Positions 17,120 to 24,499 of a stretch of 33,097 bases of DNA are shown here, in pieces. Source of the DNA: an uncultured Tropicimonas sp. GTDB taxonomy: Bacteria > Pseudomonadota > Alphaproteobacteria > Rhodobacterales > Rhodobacteraceae. How positions within the stretch are numbered: position 1 is the stretch's first letter; every line of letters starts with the position of its first letter. Under the pieces are notes generated by a model. It saw only the letters and a list, made by a program, of their open reading frames with translations. It was not told the origin of the DNA and did no database searches. The stretch is taken from contig CANLZY010000045.1 of assembly GCA_947495685.1 (NCBI GenBank), forward strand, positions 1 to 33,097, in the 5' to 3' direction. Made by a program: the position numbers and the translations under genes.

Positions 17120-18264
17120 TCCGTCAGAACGATGCCGGCGGTGGAGGTCCACCACAACCAGACCTCGTCCTCCCAGGTAAACTTGCGCCGCTCGATCCTG
17201 GTATTGTTGATGGTCTCGGCGCGGATGATCTCGCCCGATGGAAGCTCGACGTGATAGGTCGAGAGGTTGCCCAGATAGGCAATGTCGAGAATCCTGCCAT
17301 GCACGATGTTGGCCTTGCCCTCGGGGTGATCCTTGGTGATGTGCACCTTTTCGGGCCGGATCGCAAAGGTGCACCGCTGGCCGTCAGCCACCGGAACCAT
17401 CGGCGTTCCGACGATGGGCGGTTGGTTTTCGGACCAGTGGATGACGATCTTGCCGCCATCGTGGGCTGCCGCGGTGCCTTGGATCAGATTGATATCGCCA
17501 ATGAAATCCGCGACATAGGCGGAATTTGGTGTTTCATAGATCCGGTCAGGCGTGTCGACCTGCACCATCTTGCCGTGGTCCATCACCGCCACGCGGCTTG
17601 CAACCGTCATCGCCTCCTCCTGATCGTGGGTCACGATCACGAAGGTGGTCCCGGTCTTCTCCTGGATCTCCATCAGTTCGAACTGGGTTTCGGTGCGCAA
17701 CTTCTTGTCGAGCGCGCCCAGGGGTTCGTCCAGCAGCAACAGCTTGGGTGCCTTGGCCAGGCTGCGCGCCAACGCGACACGTTGTCTCTGCCCACCGGAA
17801 ATCTGATGCGGCTTTCGACCGGCGAATTTCTGCAACTGGACCAGGCGCAGCATCTCGTCGATGCGGGCCGCGATCTGATCCTTCGGCATCTTGTCCCGCT
17901 TCAGGCCGAAGGCAATGTTTTCTGCCACCGTCAGATGCGGGAACAGCGCGTAGGACTGGAACATCATGTTCACCGCCCGCCGGTTGGGCGGCACCGCGCC
18001 GATATCCTGTCCGTCCAGCAGGATGGTCCCCTCGGTCGGCGTCTCGAACCCGGCCAGCATGCGCATCAGGGTGGTCTTGCCACAACCTGACGGTCCGAGC
18101 AGCGCAAAGAACTCGCGCGCGTAGATATCGACGGTCAGATTGTCGATCGCGGTGAAATCGCCAAACCGCTTGGTCACATTCCGGAACTGGATGATCGGCT
18201 TGGCCGAAGGGTCCTTCCAGGGAGCGAATTCTGCGGGGCGACTGGCGGGCGCGGGATCAGACAT
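17116..18264 (-). CDS. potG: Polyamine ABC transporter ATP-binding protein (PotG/PotA type)
   Basis: This cytoplasmic ATPase powers polyamine uptake. In its 382 residues the Walker A GPSGCGKTT is at 57-65, the Q-loop Gln at 103, the ABC signature ISGGQ at 155-159 and Walker B LLLLDE at 175-180, followed by the D-loop GALD and the switch His in VTHDQ. A C-terminal TOBE-type regulatory domain occupies about the last 120 residues, as in PotA/PotG. The ATG at 18264 has GGAAGGA upstream; an in-frame extension of 13 codons upstream is unlikely. It is separated from potF by a 74-base gap with a strong hairpin, and overlaps potH by 4 bases. Confidence 0.93.
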   Translation of the reverse strand: MSDPAPASRPAEFAPWKDPSAKPIIQFRNVTKRFGDFTAIDNLTVDIYAREFFALLGPSGCGKTTLMRMLAGFETPTEGTILLDGQDIGAVPPNRRAVNMMFQSYALFPHLTVAENIAFGLKRDKMPKDQIAARIDEMLRLVQLQKFAGRKPHQISGGQRQRVALARSLAKAPKLLLLDEPLGALDKKLRTETQFELMEIQEKTGTTFVIVTHDQEEAMTVASRVAVMDHGKMVQVDTPDRIYETPNSAYVADFIGDINLIQGTAAAHDGGKIVIHWSENQPPIVGTPMVPVADGQRCTFAIRPEKVHITKDHPEGKANIVHGRILDIAYLGNLSTYHVELPSGEIIRAETINNTRIERRKFTWEDEVWLWWTSTAGIVLTE

Positions 18265-18291
18265 GGGGGTCCTTCCGGTCTGAACAGAAAT

Positions 18292-18317
18292 CCCCGCGCG
18301 CATCTCCGCGCGCGGGG
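18292..18317 (-). terminator. Hairpin between potF and potG, likely attenuator
   Basis: A 10-bp perfect stem (CCCCGCGCGC with GCGCGCGGGG) surrounds a six-base loop. On the transcribed minus strand it is followed by ATTTCTGTT, a partly U-rich run. Placed just after the binding-protein gene, it would let most transcripts stop or be stabilised there, giving more PotF than membrane components, a common arrangement in ABC importers. Function is inferred. Confidence 0.6.
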
Positions 18318-18338
18318 CCGTTAGTCTGATGGTCTGGA

Positions 18339-19424
18339 TCAGGTACCGGACTTGATCTTGGTCCAGAGCCGGGTCACCACGCGCTGCACTTTCGCGTCGT
18401 ACGGGGTCGTGGTGTAGAGATTGGCCAGCGTCGCGGCGTCCGGATAGATCGCGACGTCGCCGATCACGTCTTCCTCAAGGAACTCTTGCGAGGCCTTGTT
18501 GCCGTTGGCGTAATAGACATAGTTCGACGCTGCGGCCATGTTCTGCGCATCGAGGATGAAGTTCAGGAAGGCATGCGCACCGTCCGGATTCTTCGCATCC
18601 GCCGGAATCGCCATCTGGTCGAACCACATCAGTGCGCCTTCGGTGGGTGCATAATATTCAACCGTCACGCCGTTGTCGGCCTCGGCCGCCCGGTCGCGCG
18701 CCTGGAGGATATCCCCGGACCAGCCGACAGCGACGCAGATGTCACCGTTTGCCAGCGCATTGATGTATTCGGAGCTATGGAATTTCTGCACGTAGGGCGC
18801 AACGGCGCTCAGAACCGCTTCGGTCTTGGCGATCACGTCCTTGTCGTGGCTGTCGGGGTCCTCGCCCAGGTACTTCAGCGCGGCCGGAATGATCTCGGCC
18901 GGCGCATCAAGGAAATGCACCCCGCAAGCGGCCAGCTTTTCCATGTTGGCAGGGTCGAAAACCAGCGCCAGCGACTCCATCGGCGCGTCATCGCCCAGGG
19001 CTTCCTTGACCTTGTCGACGTTCACGCCGATGCCGGTGGTGCCCCACATGTAATTGATCGAATAGGCGTTGTCCGGATCATAGGCGACTGTGCGTGCTTC
19101 GATGACGTCCCACAGATTGCCTGCGTTCGGCAGCTTGGCGACGTCCAGTTTCTGGAAGGCACCGGCTGTGATCTGACGTTGAAGGAAGGTGCCCGACGGC
19201 ACCACGACATCATAGCCCGACCCACCGGCCAGCATCTTCGTCTCCAGCACCTCGTTGCTATCAAAGACATCATAGATCAGTTCCAGCCCGGTCTCCTGTT
19301 CGAACTTGGCGAGCAGTTCCTCGTCGATGTAGTCCGACCAGTTGTAGACCCGTACCTGATCCGCCCCGGCGGCGGTGGCCGCAAAGGAGGCCGTCAGCAA
19401 GAGTGTTGCGATTTCCCGTTTCAT
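18339..19424 (-). CDS. potF: Periplasmic polyamine-binding protein (PotF/PotD type)
   Basis: This is the substrate-binding component of the importer. The 361-residue precursor has a signal peptide (MKREIATLLLTASFAATAAG, cleavage about residue 20). The mature protein opens with QVRVYNWSDYIDEELLAKFE, the standard start of PotD/PotF proteins, followed by a DVFDSNEVLETKMLAG segment and the YDVVVPSG strand. Acidic and aromatic residues expected to hold the amines are seen in the YNWSDY and VGWSGD segments. The ATG at 19424 has GGGGAA 8 bases upstream. It is the first gene of the minus-strand operon and diverges from the GntR regulator gene; its promoter region contains a TTTGATCAAA palindrome. Confidence 0.93.
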   Translation of the reverse strand: MKREIATLLLTASFAATAAGADQVRVYNWSDYIDEELLAKFEQETGLELIYDVFDSNEVLETKMLAGGSGYDVVVPSGTFLQRQITAGAFQKLDVAKLPNAGNLWDVIEARTVAYDPDNAYSINYMWGTTGIGVNVDKVKEALGDDAPMESLALVFDPANMEKLAACGVHFLDAPAEIIPAALKYLGEDPDSHDKDVIAKTEAVLSAVAPYVQKFHSSEYINALANGDICVAVGWSGDILQARDRAAEADNGVTVEYYAPTEGALMWFDQMAIPADAKNPDGAHAFLNFILDAQNMAAASNYVYYANGNKASQEFLEEDVIGDVAIYPDAATLANLYTTTPYDAKVQRVVTRLWTKIKSGT

Positions 19425-19470
19425 TGAGTGGTTCCCCTGTTGGATGCCAGGTCGTTGCCTGACTTTTTTA

Positions 19471-19480
19471 TTTGATCAAA
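19471..19480. promoter_or_regulatory. TTTGATCAAA palindrome in the potF-gntR divergent region
   Basis: A perfect 10-bp palindrome lies 47 bases upstream of potF, where it overlaps a weak leftward promoter match (TTGCAC, 17 bases, TCAAAT). A related TGATCA core recurs at 19563-19568 and in TTTGATCATAAA before the ligase gene at 20282-20293. The position suggests an operator for the adjacent GntR regulator; binding is inferred. Confidence 0.4.
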
Positions 19481-19585
19481 CGTTGGCTTTCAGTGCAAGC
19501 TTTCCCTGAACCCGTCAAATTGCAAGTACATTCGTTGCACCCGTGGCCCGCAACAACGACTGTGATCAAGAAAAAGGCAGACCCC

Positions 19586-20269
19586 GTGAATACGCAAGAG
19601 GGAAAGACCCCCGAACACGAGGCCATCTATCAACGCCTGCGCGACATGATCCTGTTTGGAGAGGTGGAGCCCGGCCAGTCCGTAACGATCATGGGACTGG
19701 CCGAGAGCATCGGCGCCGGCATGACACCAGTGCGCGAGGCCATCCGGCGATTGACGGCGGAGGGGGCCTTGCAGGCGCTTGGAAACCGCCGCATCTGCGT
19801 GCCGCTGCTGACGCCCAATCAACTGATTCAGATCTCCTTTGCCCGCCGCGCCATCGAGCCGGAACTGGCCCGACTGGCGGCACTCAAGGCGGACGAGCAA
19901 CTGGTCCGGGACCTGAAGGAGATTGACGCACGGTTGGATGAGGCCATTGGGACGGGCAACGCAAAGGGTTACGTGGAACACAATTACCGGTTCCATTTTC
20001 GGCTGTACGAACAGGCCGATGCAGAGGTACTTTTGACCCTCGCCCAAGGGCTCTGGATGCGCGTGGCGCCATCGTCGAGAATTGTCTGCGGACGCTACGG
20101 AACCTCCAACCTGCCCGACCTGCATGATTCTGCGCTCGACGCACTCAGATTGGGCGATGCGCCCGGAGTCTGTGCTTTCATCGAACAGGACATCTGTCAG
20201 GGCCTCGAACAGATTCGACTTTCGATGGATGAACAGGCCCAGGATCCGGAAATCACGCGCCTGCGTTGA
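19586..20269 (+). CDS. GntR-family (FCD) transcriptional regulator of the polyamine genes
   Basis: This 227-residue protein has an N-terminal winged helix-turn-helix (about residues 10-75; GLAESIGAGMTPVREAIRRL is the typical GntR recognition region) and a C-terminal all-helical FCD ligand-binding domain (about 80-215, with HNYRFHFRLYEQA containing the metal-binding type histidines). The start is uncertain. GTG at 19586 has AAGG about 8 bases upstream and begins just before family homology; GTG 19562 and TTG 19472 would lengthen the N-terminus with atypical sequence. The gene stands between the potF operon and the ligase/transaminase genes and most likely controls both, probably responding to a polyamine or its gamma-glutamyl derivative. 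Confidence 0.85.
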   Translation: MNTQEGKTPEHEAIYQRLRDMILFGEVEPGQSVTIMGLAESIGAGMTPVREAIRRLTAEGALQALGNRRICVPLLTPNQLIQISFARRAIEPELARLAALKADEQLVRDLKEIDARLDEAIGTGNAKGYVEHNYRFHFRLYEQADAEVLLTLAQGLWMRVAPSSRIVCGRYGTSNLPDLHDSALDALRLGDAPGVCAFIEQDICQGLEQIRLSMDEQAQDPEITRLR

Positions 20270-20281
20270 CACGCCCAAGGA

Positions 20282-20293
20282 TTTGATCATAAA
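20282..20293. promoter_or_regulatory. TTTGATCATAAA site upstream of the ligase gene
   Basis: This near-palindrome shares the TTTGATCA half with the perfect site before potF, and GATCAAAC follows at 20305-20312. It lies 76-87 bases upstream of the glutamine-synthetase-like gene, so the same regulator could act at both promoters. The sequence match is visible; the role is inferred. Confidence 0.35.
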
Positions 20294-20368
20294 TCCACCA
20301 GCGCGATCAAACCGACCGCCACGGCGGCACCGGGCAGCCAATGTCGCGAAACGAGGAAAGCCCCAACC

Positions 20369-21742
20369 ATGTCGCGAAACAACAAAAGCTGGATCGACGC
20401 CCTGCCCGAGGCCTTCCTGCACTATCTTGGTGATCGGCGGCTGGAAGAGGTCGAGGCAATCGTGCCCGACACTGTCGGCATGTCGCGCGGCAAGGCGATG
20501 CCCAGCCACAAGTTCCAGCCCTCCGAAACGTTCTTCCTGCCGATCTCGCTCTTTTACCAGACGATTTCGGGCGAATATGTCGACATGGAAGACATCAAGG
20601 ACCAGTGGCTCGAAAAGGACGTCGTCCTGCGACCGGACATGGCCACGGCCAGCGCGGCCCCCTGGGCCGATGACCCGACGCTTCAGGTCATCTGCGATCT
20701 GGAAACCCGCGAGGGCACGCCGTTGGGTATCGCGCCGCGCAACGTGCTCAAGCGCGTGCTCGGATTGTACGCCGACCGTGGCTGGAAGCCCATCGTCGCA
20801 CCGGAACTGGAATTCTACCTGACCAAGCCGAATGTCGACCCCAACGAGCCCATTGAGCCGCCACTCGGGCGAACCGGACGAAAGGGCGCCAGCCGGCAGG
20901 CCTATTCGATGGTTGCCGTGGACGAATACGGCGAAGTTATCGACACGATCTATGACTACGCCGAAGATCAGGGATTGGAGATCGACACCGTCATCCAGGA
21001 AGGCGGCGCAGGCCAGATCGAGATCAACCTTCTGCATGGCGATCCGCTGAAGCTGGCCGACCAGGTGTTCTATTTCAAACGGGCGATCCGCGAAGCCGCA
21101 CTGAAGAACGGTGTCTTTGCCACCTTCATGGCCAAGCCGATGCGCGACGAGCCCGGAAGCGCCATGCACATTCACCAGAGCATCGTGGACCTGCAGGGAA
21201 ACAACATCTTCTGCGACGCCGAGGGAAACGAGACCGAAGCGTTCTATCATTTCATCGGCGGCAGCCAGAGATATCTCATGTCGGTCGTCCCGTTGCTGGC
21301 GCCCTACGTGAACTCCTTCCGCCGTTTCAACGCCGAAGGCATGAGCGCGCCCACCAACCTGGAATGGGGCAGCGACAACCGGACAACCGGCCTGAGAATC
21401 CCGATTTCGCCCCCTGCGGCCCGACGGGTCGAAAACCGGGTGATCGGCATCGATTCCAACCCCTATCTCGCCATCGCGGCCAGCCTCGCCTGCGGCTATC
21501 TGGGCATGGTGAACCGGATCGAGGCGCGACCGATCGCGCTGCACGAGGTCTACGAGAGCGAGACGAACCTGCCCCAGGACCTTGGCTATTCGCTTGAACT
21601 CTTCGACGAGGACCACCCCGTGCGGGATGTTCTGGGGCGCGAGTTCTGCCAGCTTTACTCGGGCATCAAGCACGCTGAACACGATGAATACAAACGCGAA
21701 ATTTCGCCATGGGAACGCCAGCACCTGTTGCTGAACGCCTGA
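20369..21742 (+). CDS. Glutamine-synthetase-family gamma-glutamylpolyamine ligase (PuuA-like)
   Basis: This 457-residue enzyme has the glutamine synthetase fold: an N-terminal beta-grasp domain (to about residue 100) and a catalytic domain with PELEFYL carrying metal-ligand glutamates, a GGAGQIEINLLHGDPL segment and the ATP/metal His region GSAMHIHQS. The LADQVFYFKRAIREAA run strongly recalls glutamate-putrescine ligase PuuA rather than GlnA. Expected reaction: ATP-dependent coupling of glutamate to putrescine or another polyamine, the entry step of the Puu pathway. It lies 99 bases after the GntR gene and 16 bases before a polyamine-type transaminase. A 12-base duplication of its start region (ATGTCGCGAAAC) sits 28 bases upstream, out of frame. 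Other gamma-glutamyl-amine ligases remain possible. Confidence 0.85.
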   Translation: MSRNNKSWIDALPEAFLHYLGDRRLEEVEAIVPDTVGMSRGKAMPSHKFQPSETFFLPISLFYQTISGEYVDMEDIKDQWLEKDVVLRPDMATASAAPWADDPTLQVICDLETREGTPLGIAPRNVLKRVLGLYADRGWKPIVAPELEFYLTKPNVDPNEPIEPPLGRTGRKGASRQAYSMVAVDEYGEVIDTIYDYAEDQGLEIDTVIQEGGAGQIEINLLHGDPLKLADQVFYFKRAIREAALKNGVFATFMAKPMRDEPGSAMHIHQSIVDLQGNNIFCDAEGNETEAFYHFIGGSQRYLMSVVPLLAPYVNSFRRFNAEGMSAPTNLEWGSDNRTTGLRIPISPPAARRVENRVIGIDSNPYLAIAASLACGYLGMVNRIEARPIALHEVYESETNLPQDLGYSLELFDEDHPVRDVLGREFCQLYSGIKHAEHDEYKREISPWERQHLLLNA

Positions 21743-21758
21743 CGGAAAGGACAAGCCG

Positions 21759-23150
21759 ATGAACATGATTACCAACCACCCGCCCACCGCCGAACTGCAG
21801 GCGCTCGATGCGGCCCATCACATGCACCCCTTCACGGATGCGGATGCGCTGGCCAAGAATGGTGTGCGGATCATCACCCGCGCCAAGGGCGTCACACTGA
21901 CCGACAGCGACGGCGCGCAGATCCTGGACGCCATGGCGGGCCTGTGGTGCGTCAACATCGGTTACGGCTGGGACAGCATGGCCGATGTTGCGGCGCGCCA
22001 GATGAAGGAACTGCCGTTCTACAACACCTTTTTCCAGACCTCGACCGTGCCCGCCATCGCGCTGGCCCAGAAGATCGCCGAACTGGCACCAGGCGATCTG
22101 AACCACGTCTTTTACGCCTCGGGCGGGTCTGACGCCAACGACACAAACGTCCGCCTCGTGCGCCACTACTGGGCGGCCAAGGGCAAGCCGACCAAGAAGG
22201 TCATCATCAGCCGCCAGAACGCCTATCACGGCTCCACCATGGCCGGTGCGTCGCTGGGCGGAATGACGGCAATGCACGCCCAGGGTGGCCTGCCCATCGC
22301 CGACATCGTGCACATCGGCCAACCCAACTGGTATGACGAAGGCGGCGAGTTGAGCCCCGAGGAATTCGGTCTGCTGCGCGCCCGCGAACTGGAAGCCAAG
22401 ATCGAGGAACTCGGCGAAGATGCCATTGCGGCCTTCATCGCCGAGCCGATCCAGGGTGCCGGCGGTGTCATCATCCCGCCCAGCACCTACTGGCCCGAGA
22501 TCCAGCGCATCTGTGATGCGCACGAGATCCTGCTGATTGCCGACGAGGTCATCTGTGGCTTTGGCCGTACCGGCCAGATGTTCGGCAGCCAGACCTACGA
22601 CATTCGCCCCGACATCATGACCATCGCCAAGGGTCTGTCGTCCGGTTACGCGCCGATCGGTGCCTCGATCGTCTGTGACGAAGTCGCGAACACGGTCGCC
22701 CATGCCGGTGATTTCAACCACGGCTACACCTATTCCGGCCACCCGGTGTCCTGCGCCGTTGCGTTGGAAAACCTTCGCATCCTCGAAGATGAGAAGATGG
22801 TGGAAAACGTGGCCTCTGTCACCGGCCCCTACCTGAAGGAAAAGTGGGAGCAACTGGCCGATCACCCGTTGGTCGGCGAGGCAAAGATCCAGGGCTTCAT
22901 GGCGTCAGTCGCGATGACCCCGGACAAGGCGGCCCGCGCGCCGTTCGCCGCCCCCAAGGGATCGGTCGGCCTGATCGCCCGTGGCCATTGCTTTGGCAAC
23001 AATCTGATCATGCGTCACGTCGGGGATCGGATGATCATCTCGCCGCCGCTGATCCTGAACCGCTCCGATGTCGACACGCTGATGGACCGGGCCGTCAAGG
23101 CGCTCGACCTGACGCTGGCCGAGATCAAGGCCAACGGGCTCTACGCATAA
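21759..23150 (+). CDS. Class III PLP aminotransferase, putrescine/polyamine-pyruvate type (SpuC-like)
   Basis: This 463-residue enzyme belongs to the omega-amine:pyruvate/putrescine transaminases of PLP fold type I. The cofactor Asp lies in LIADEVICGFGRTG (Asp262), and the Schiff-base lysine is Lys291 in TIAKGLSSGY. HHMHPFTD near the N-terminus and SGGSDANDTN, the cofactor phosphate loop, are typical of the SpuC group. It would convert putrescine (or a monoacylated polyamine) plus pyruvate to the aminoaldehyde and alanine. The ATG at 21759 has AAAGGAC six bases upstream. It is co-directional with the ligase 16 bases before it, so the two are almost certainly cotranscribed, and the gene is followed by a strong hairpin. 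Confidence 0.88.
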   Translation: MNMITNHPPTAELQALDAAHHMHPFTDADALAKNGVRIITRAKGVTLTDSDGAQILDAMAGLWCVNIGYGWDSMADVAARQMKELPFYNTFFQTSTVPAIALAQKIAELAPGDLNHVFYASGGSDANDTNVRLVRHYWAAKGKPTKKVIISRQNAYHGSTMAGASLGGMTAMHAQGGLPIADIVHIGQPNWYDEGGELSPEEFGLLRARELEAKIEELGEDAIAAFIAEPIQGAGGVIIPPSTYWPEIQRICDAHEILLIADEVICGFGRTGQMFGSQTYDIRPDIMTIAKGLSSGYAPIGASIVCDEVANTVAHAGDFNHGYTYSGHPVSCAVALENLRILEDEKMVENVASVTGPYLKEKWEQLADHPLVGEAKIQGFMASVAMTPDKAARAPFAAPKGSVGLIARGHCFGNNLIMRHVGDRMIISPPLILNRSDVDTLMDRAVKALDLTLAEIKANGLYA

Positions 23151-23170
23151 CCCCAATGCCTCCAAACCCA

Positions 23171-23195
23171 GGGCATCCCGCGTGCCGGGATGCCC
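23171..23195. terminator. Hairpin between convergent transaminase and Asp-box genes
   Basis: GGGCATCCCG pairs with CGGGATGCCC over 10 bases around CGTGC. It lies 20 bases after the transaminase stop and 20 bases from the end of the convergent Asp-box protein gene. There is no T-tail on either strand, so it may act as a bidirectional or factor-assisted terminator, or as an RNA 3'-end protector. Confidence 0.6.
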
Positions 23196-23215
23196 CTCAT
23201 GCTCCGATCCCGCGC

Positions 23216-24382
23216 TCAGCTGCGATGCAGAACCTCGACGCACAGCACGGTCGGCAGGTGCTGTGCGATGGCGGCCCAGGTATCGCCCTCGTCGAAACTC
23301 GCAAAGATGCTGCCGCTGTTGGTGCCAAAATAGACACCGGCAGGTGCGGCGAGGTCGGTAGCCATTGCCTGACGCAGGACGGTGAAGAAACAATCCCGAT
23401 CCGGCAACCCAGCCTGGAGTTTCTCCCAACGTTCGCCGCCATCCCGCGACCGCCATACCGCCGCAGATGCGTCGGGCGGATAGCGCCCGACACTGTCGCC
23501 ATTCAACGGCAAAACCCAGATCGTCCCCGGGTCGCGCGGGTGCACCGCCACCGGGAACCCGAAGCTCGATGGCAACCCGTCGGTCTTGTCGTCCCAACTG
23601 CGCCCGCCATCACCGCTGCGAAAAACGCCATGATGGTTCTGCTGGTACAGCAGATCGCCGCCACCCGGCGCACGCACCATGTTGTGGACGCAGAATCCGA
23701 TGGTACCCTCGTCGGCCAACGGATCGTGTCCCGGATGCGGTGCATGATCGTGTTGACTGGCGGAATTGCTCAACCGGTTGCGTCGCTCCCAGCTCTGACC
23801 GGAATCCTCGGTCGCAAAGACACCCGCCGCCGAGATGCCGACCCACAGTTTTGCAGGGTCGGTCGGGTCGCTCACGATAGTGTGCAGCACCAACCCGGCC
23901 GCGCCGGGTTGCCAGCCGTCGCGCGAGGGGTGCTCCGACAACGCCAGCACTTCGGCCCAGGTGCCCCCGCCGTCGTCGCTGACAAACAGCGTTGCGGGTT
24001 TGGCCCCGGCATAGAGACGGCCGTCAGACAGCCCCAACGACCAGAGCGTTTCGATCCTGCCATCAAAGGGGGCCGGATCATCGGGTGTCATGCCAAAGAG
24101 TTTCGCCTCGTCCGGGTGCTCGGCGATCCAGTCGTTGGTCTGCCCGTTGGCAAGCTTGCTCACCTGCCAGGTCTGGCCATGATCGTCCGAGCGCCAGACA
24201 CCCGCGCCGGGCCAGGCACCACCGCCAGCGGCCCATATGGTGCCGGTCGCCGGATCGCCGATGACGTGGTTGATCGCCCACCCATCGCAGAACGGTCCCC
24301 GGACCGACCAGTGCGACCGGCCTTCACTTGCATCAAGCAGAAATACTCCCTTGGTCGTTCCGACCAATACGACAATGGACAT
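23216..24382 (-). CDS. Asp-box (BNR) beta-propeller protein, sialidase-like fold
   Basis: This 388-residue protein is built from repeats ending in Asp-box motifs (S/T-x-D-x-G-x-x-W): SDDHGQTW (65-72), SDDGGGTW, TEDSGQSW, SGDGGRSW, SRDGGERW and SFDEGDTW. Six boxes suggest a six-bladed propeller of the sialidase/WD40-YVTN-like class. No signal peptide or membrane span is visible, so it appears cytoplasmic. The catalytic arginine triad of sialidases cannot be recognised, so glycosidase activity is doubtful. The ATG at 24382 has AGGGAG upstream. It sits inside the polyamine block but on the opposite strand, between the transaminase and the second amine oxidase. Function is unknown. Confidence 0.8.
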   Translation of the reverse strand: MSIVVLVGTTKGVFLLDASEGRSHWSVRGPFCDGWAINHVIGDPATGTIWAAGGGAWPGAGVWRSDDHGQTWQVSKLANGQTNDWIAEHPDEAKLFGMTPDDPAPFDGRIETLWSLGLSDGRLYAGAKPATLFVSDDGGGTWAEVLALSEHPSRDGWQPGAAGLVLHTIVSDPTDPAKLWVGISAAGVFATEDSGQSWERRNRLSNSASQHDHAPHPGHDPLADEGTIGFCVHNMVRAPGGGDLLYQQNHHGVFRSGDGGRSWDDKTDGLPSSFGFPVAVHPRDPGTIWVLPLNGDSVGRYPPDASAAVWRSRDGGERWEKLQAGLPDRDCFFTVLRQAMATDLAAPAGVYFGTNSGSIFASFDEGDTWAAIAQHLPTVLCVEVLHRS

Positions 24383-24454
24383 TGCGCGCGCTCCCTTCCA
24401 TGTGACCCTACGATAGCATGGACGGCCCAGAACCACATACTACGCTGCGCCCGT

Positions 24455-24472
24455 CAGGGCTGCACCGCCCTG
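24455..24472 (+). repeat. Small hairpin in the divergent Asp-box/oxidase promoter region
   Basis: CAGGGC and GCCCTG pair around TGCACC, 28 bases upstream of the second oxidase start. It could be an operator half-pair or a 5'-leader stem that affects translation; nothing else supports a role. Confidence 0.25.
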
Positions 24473-24499
24473 CCTTCCCCTGACCCGGAGACCTGACCC

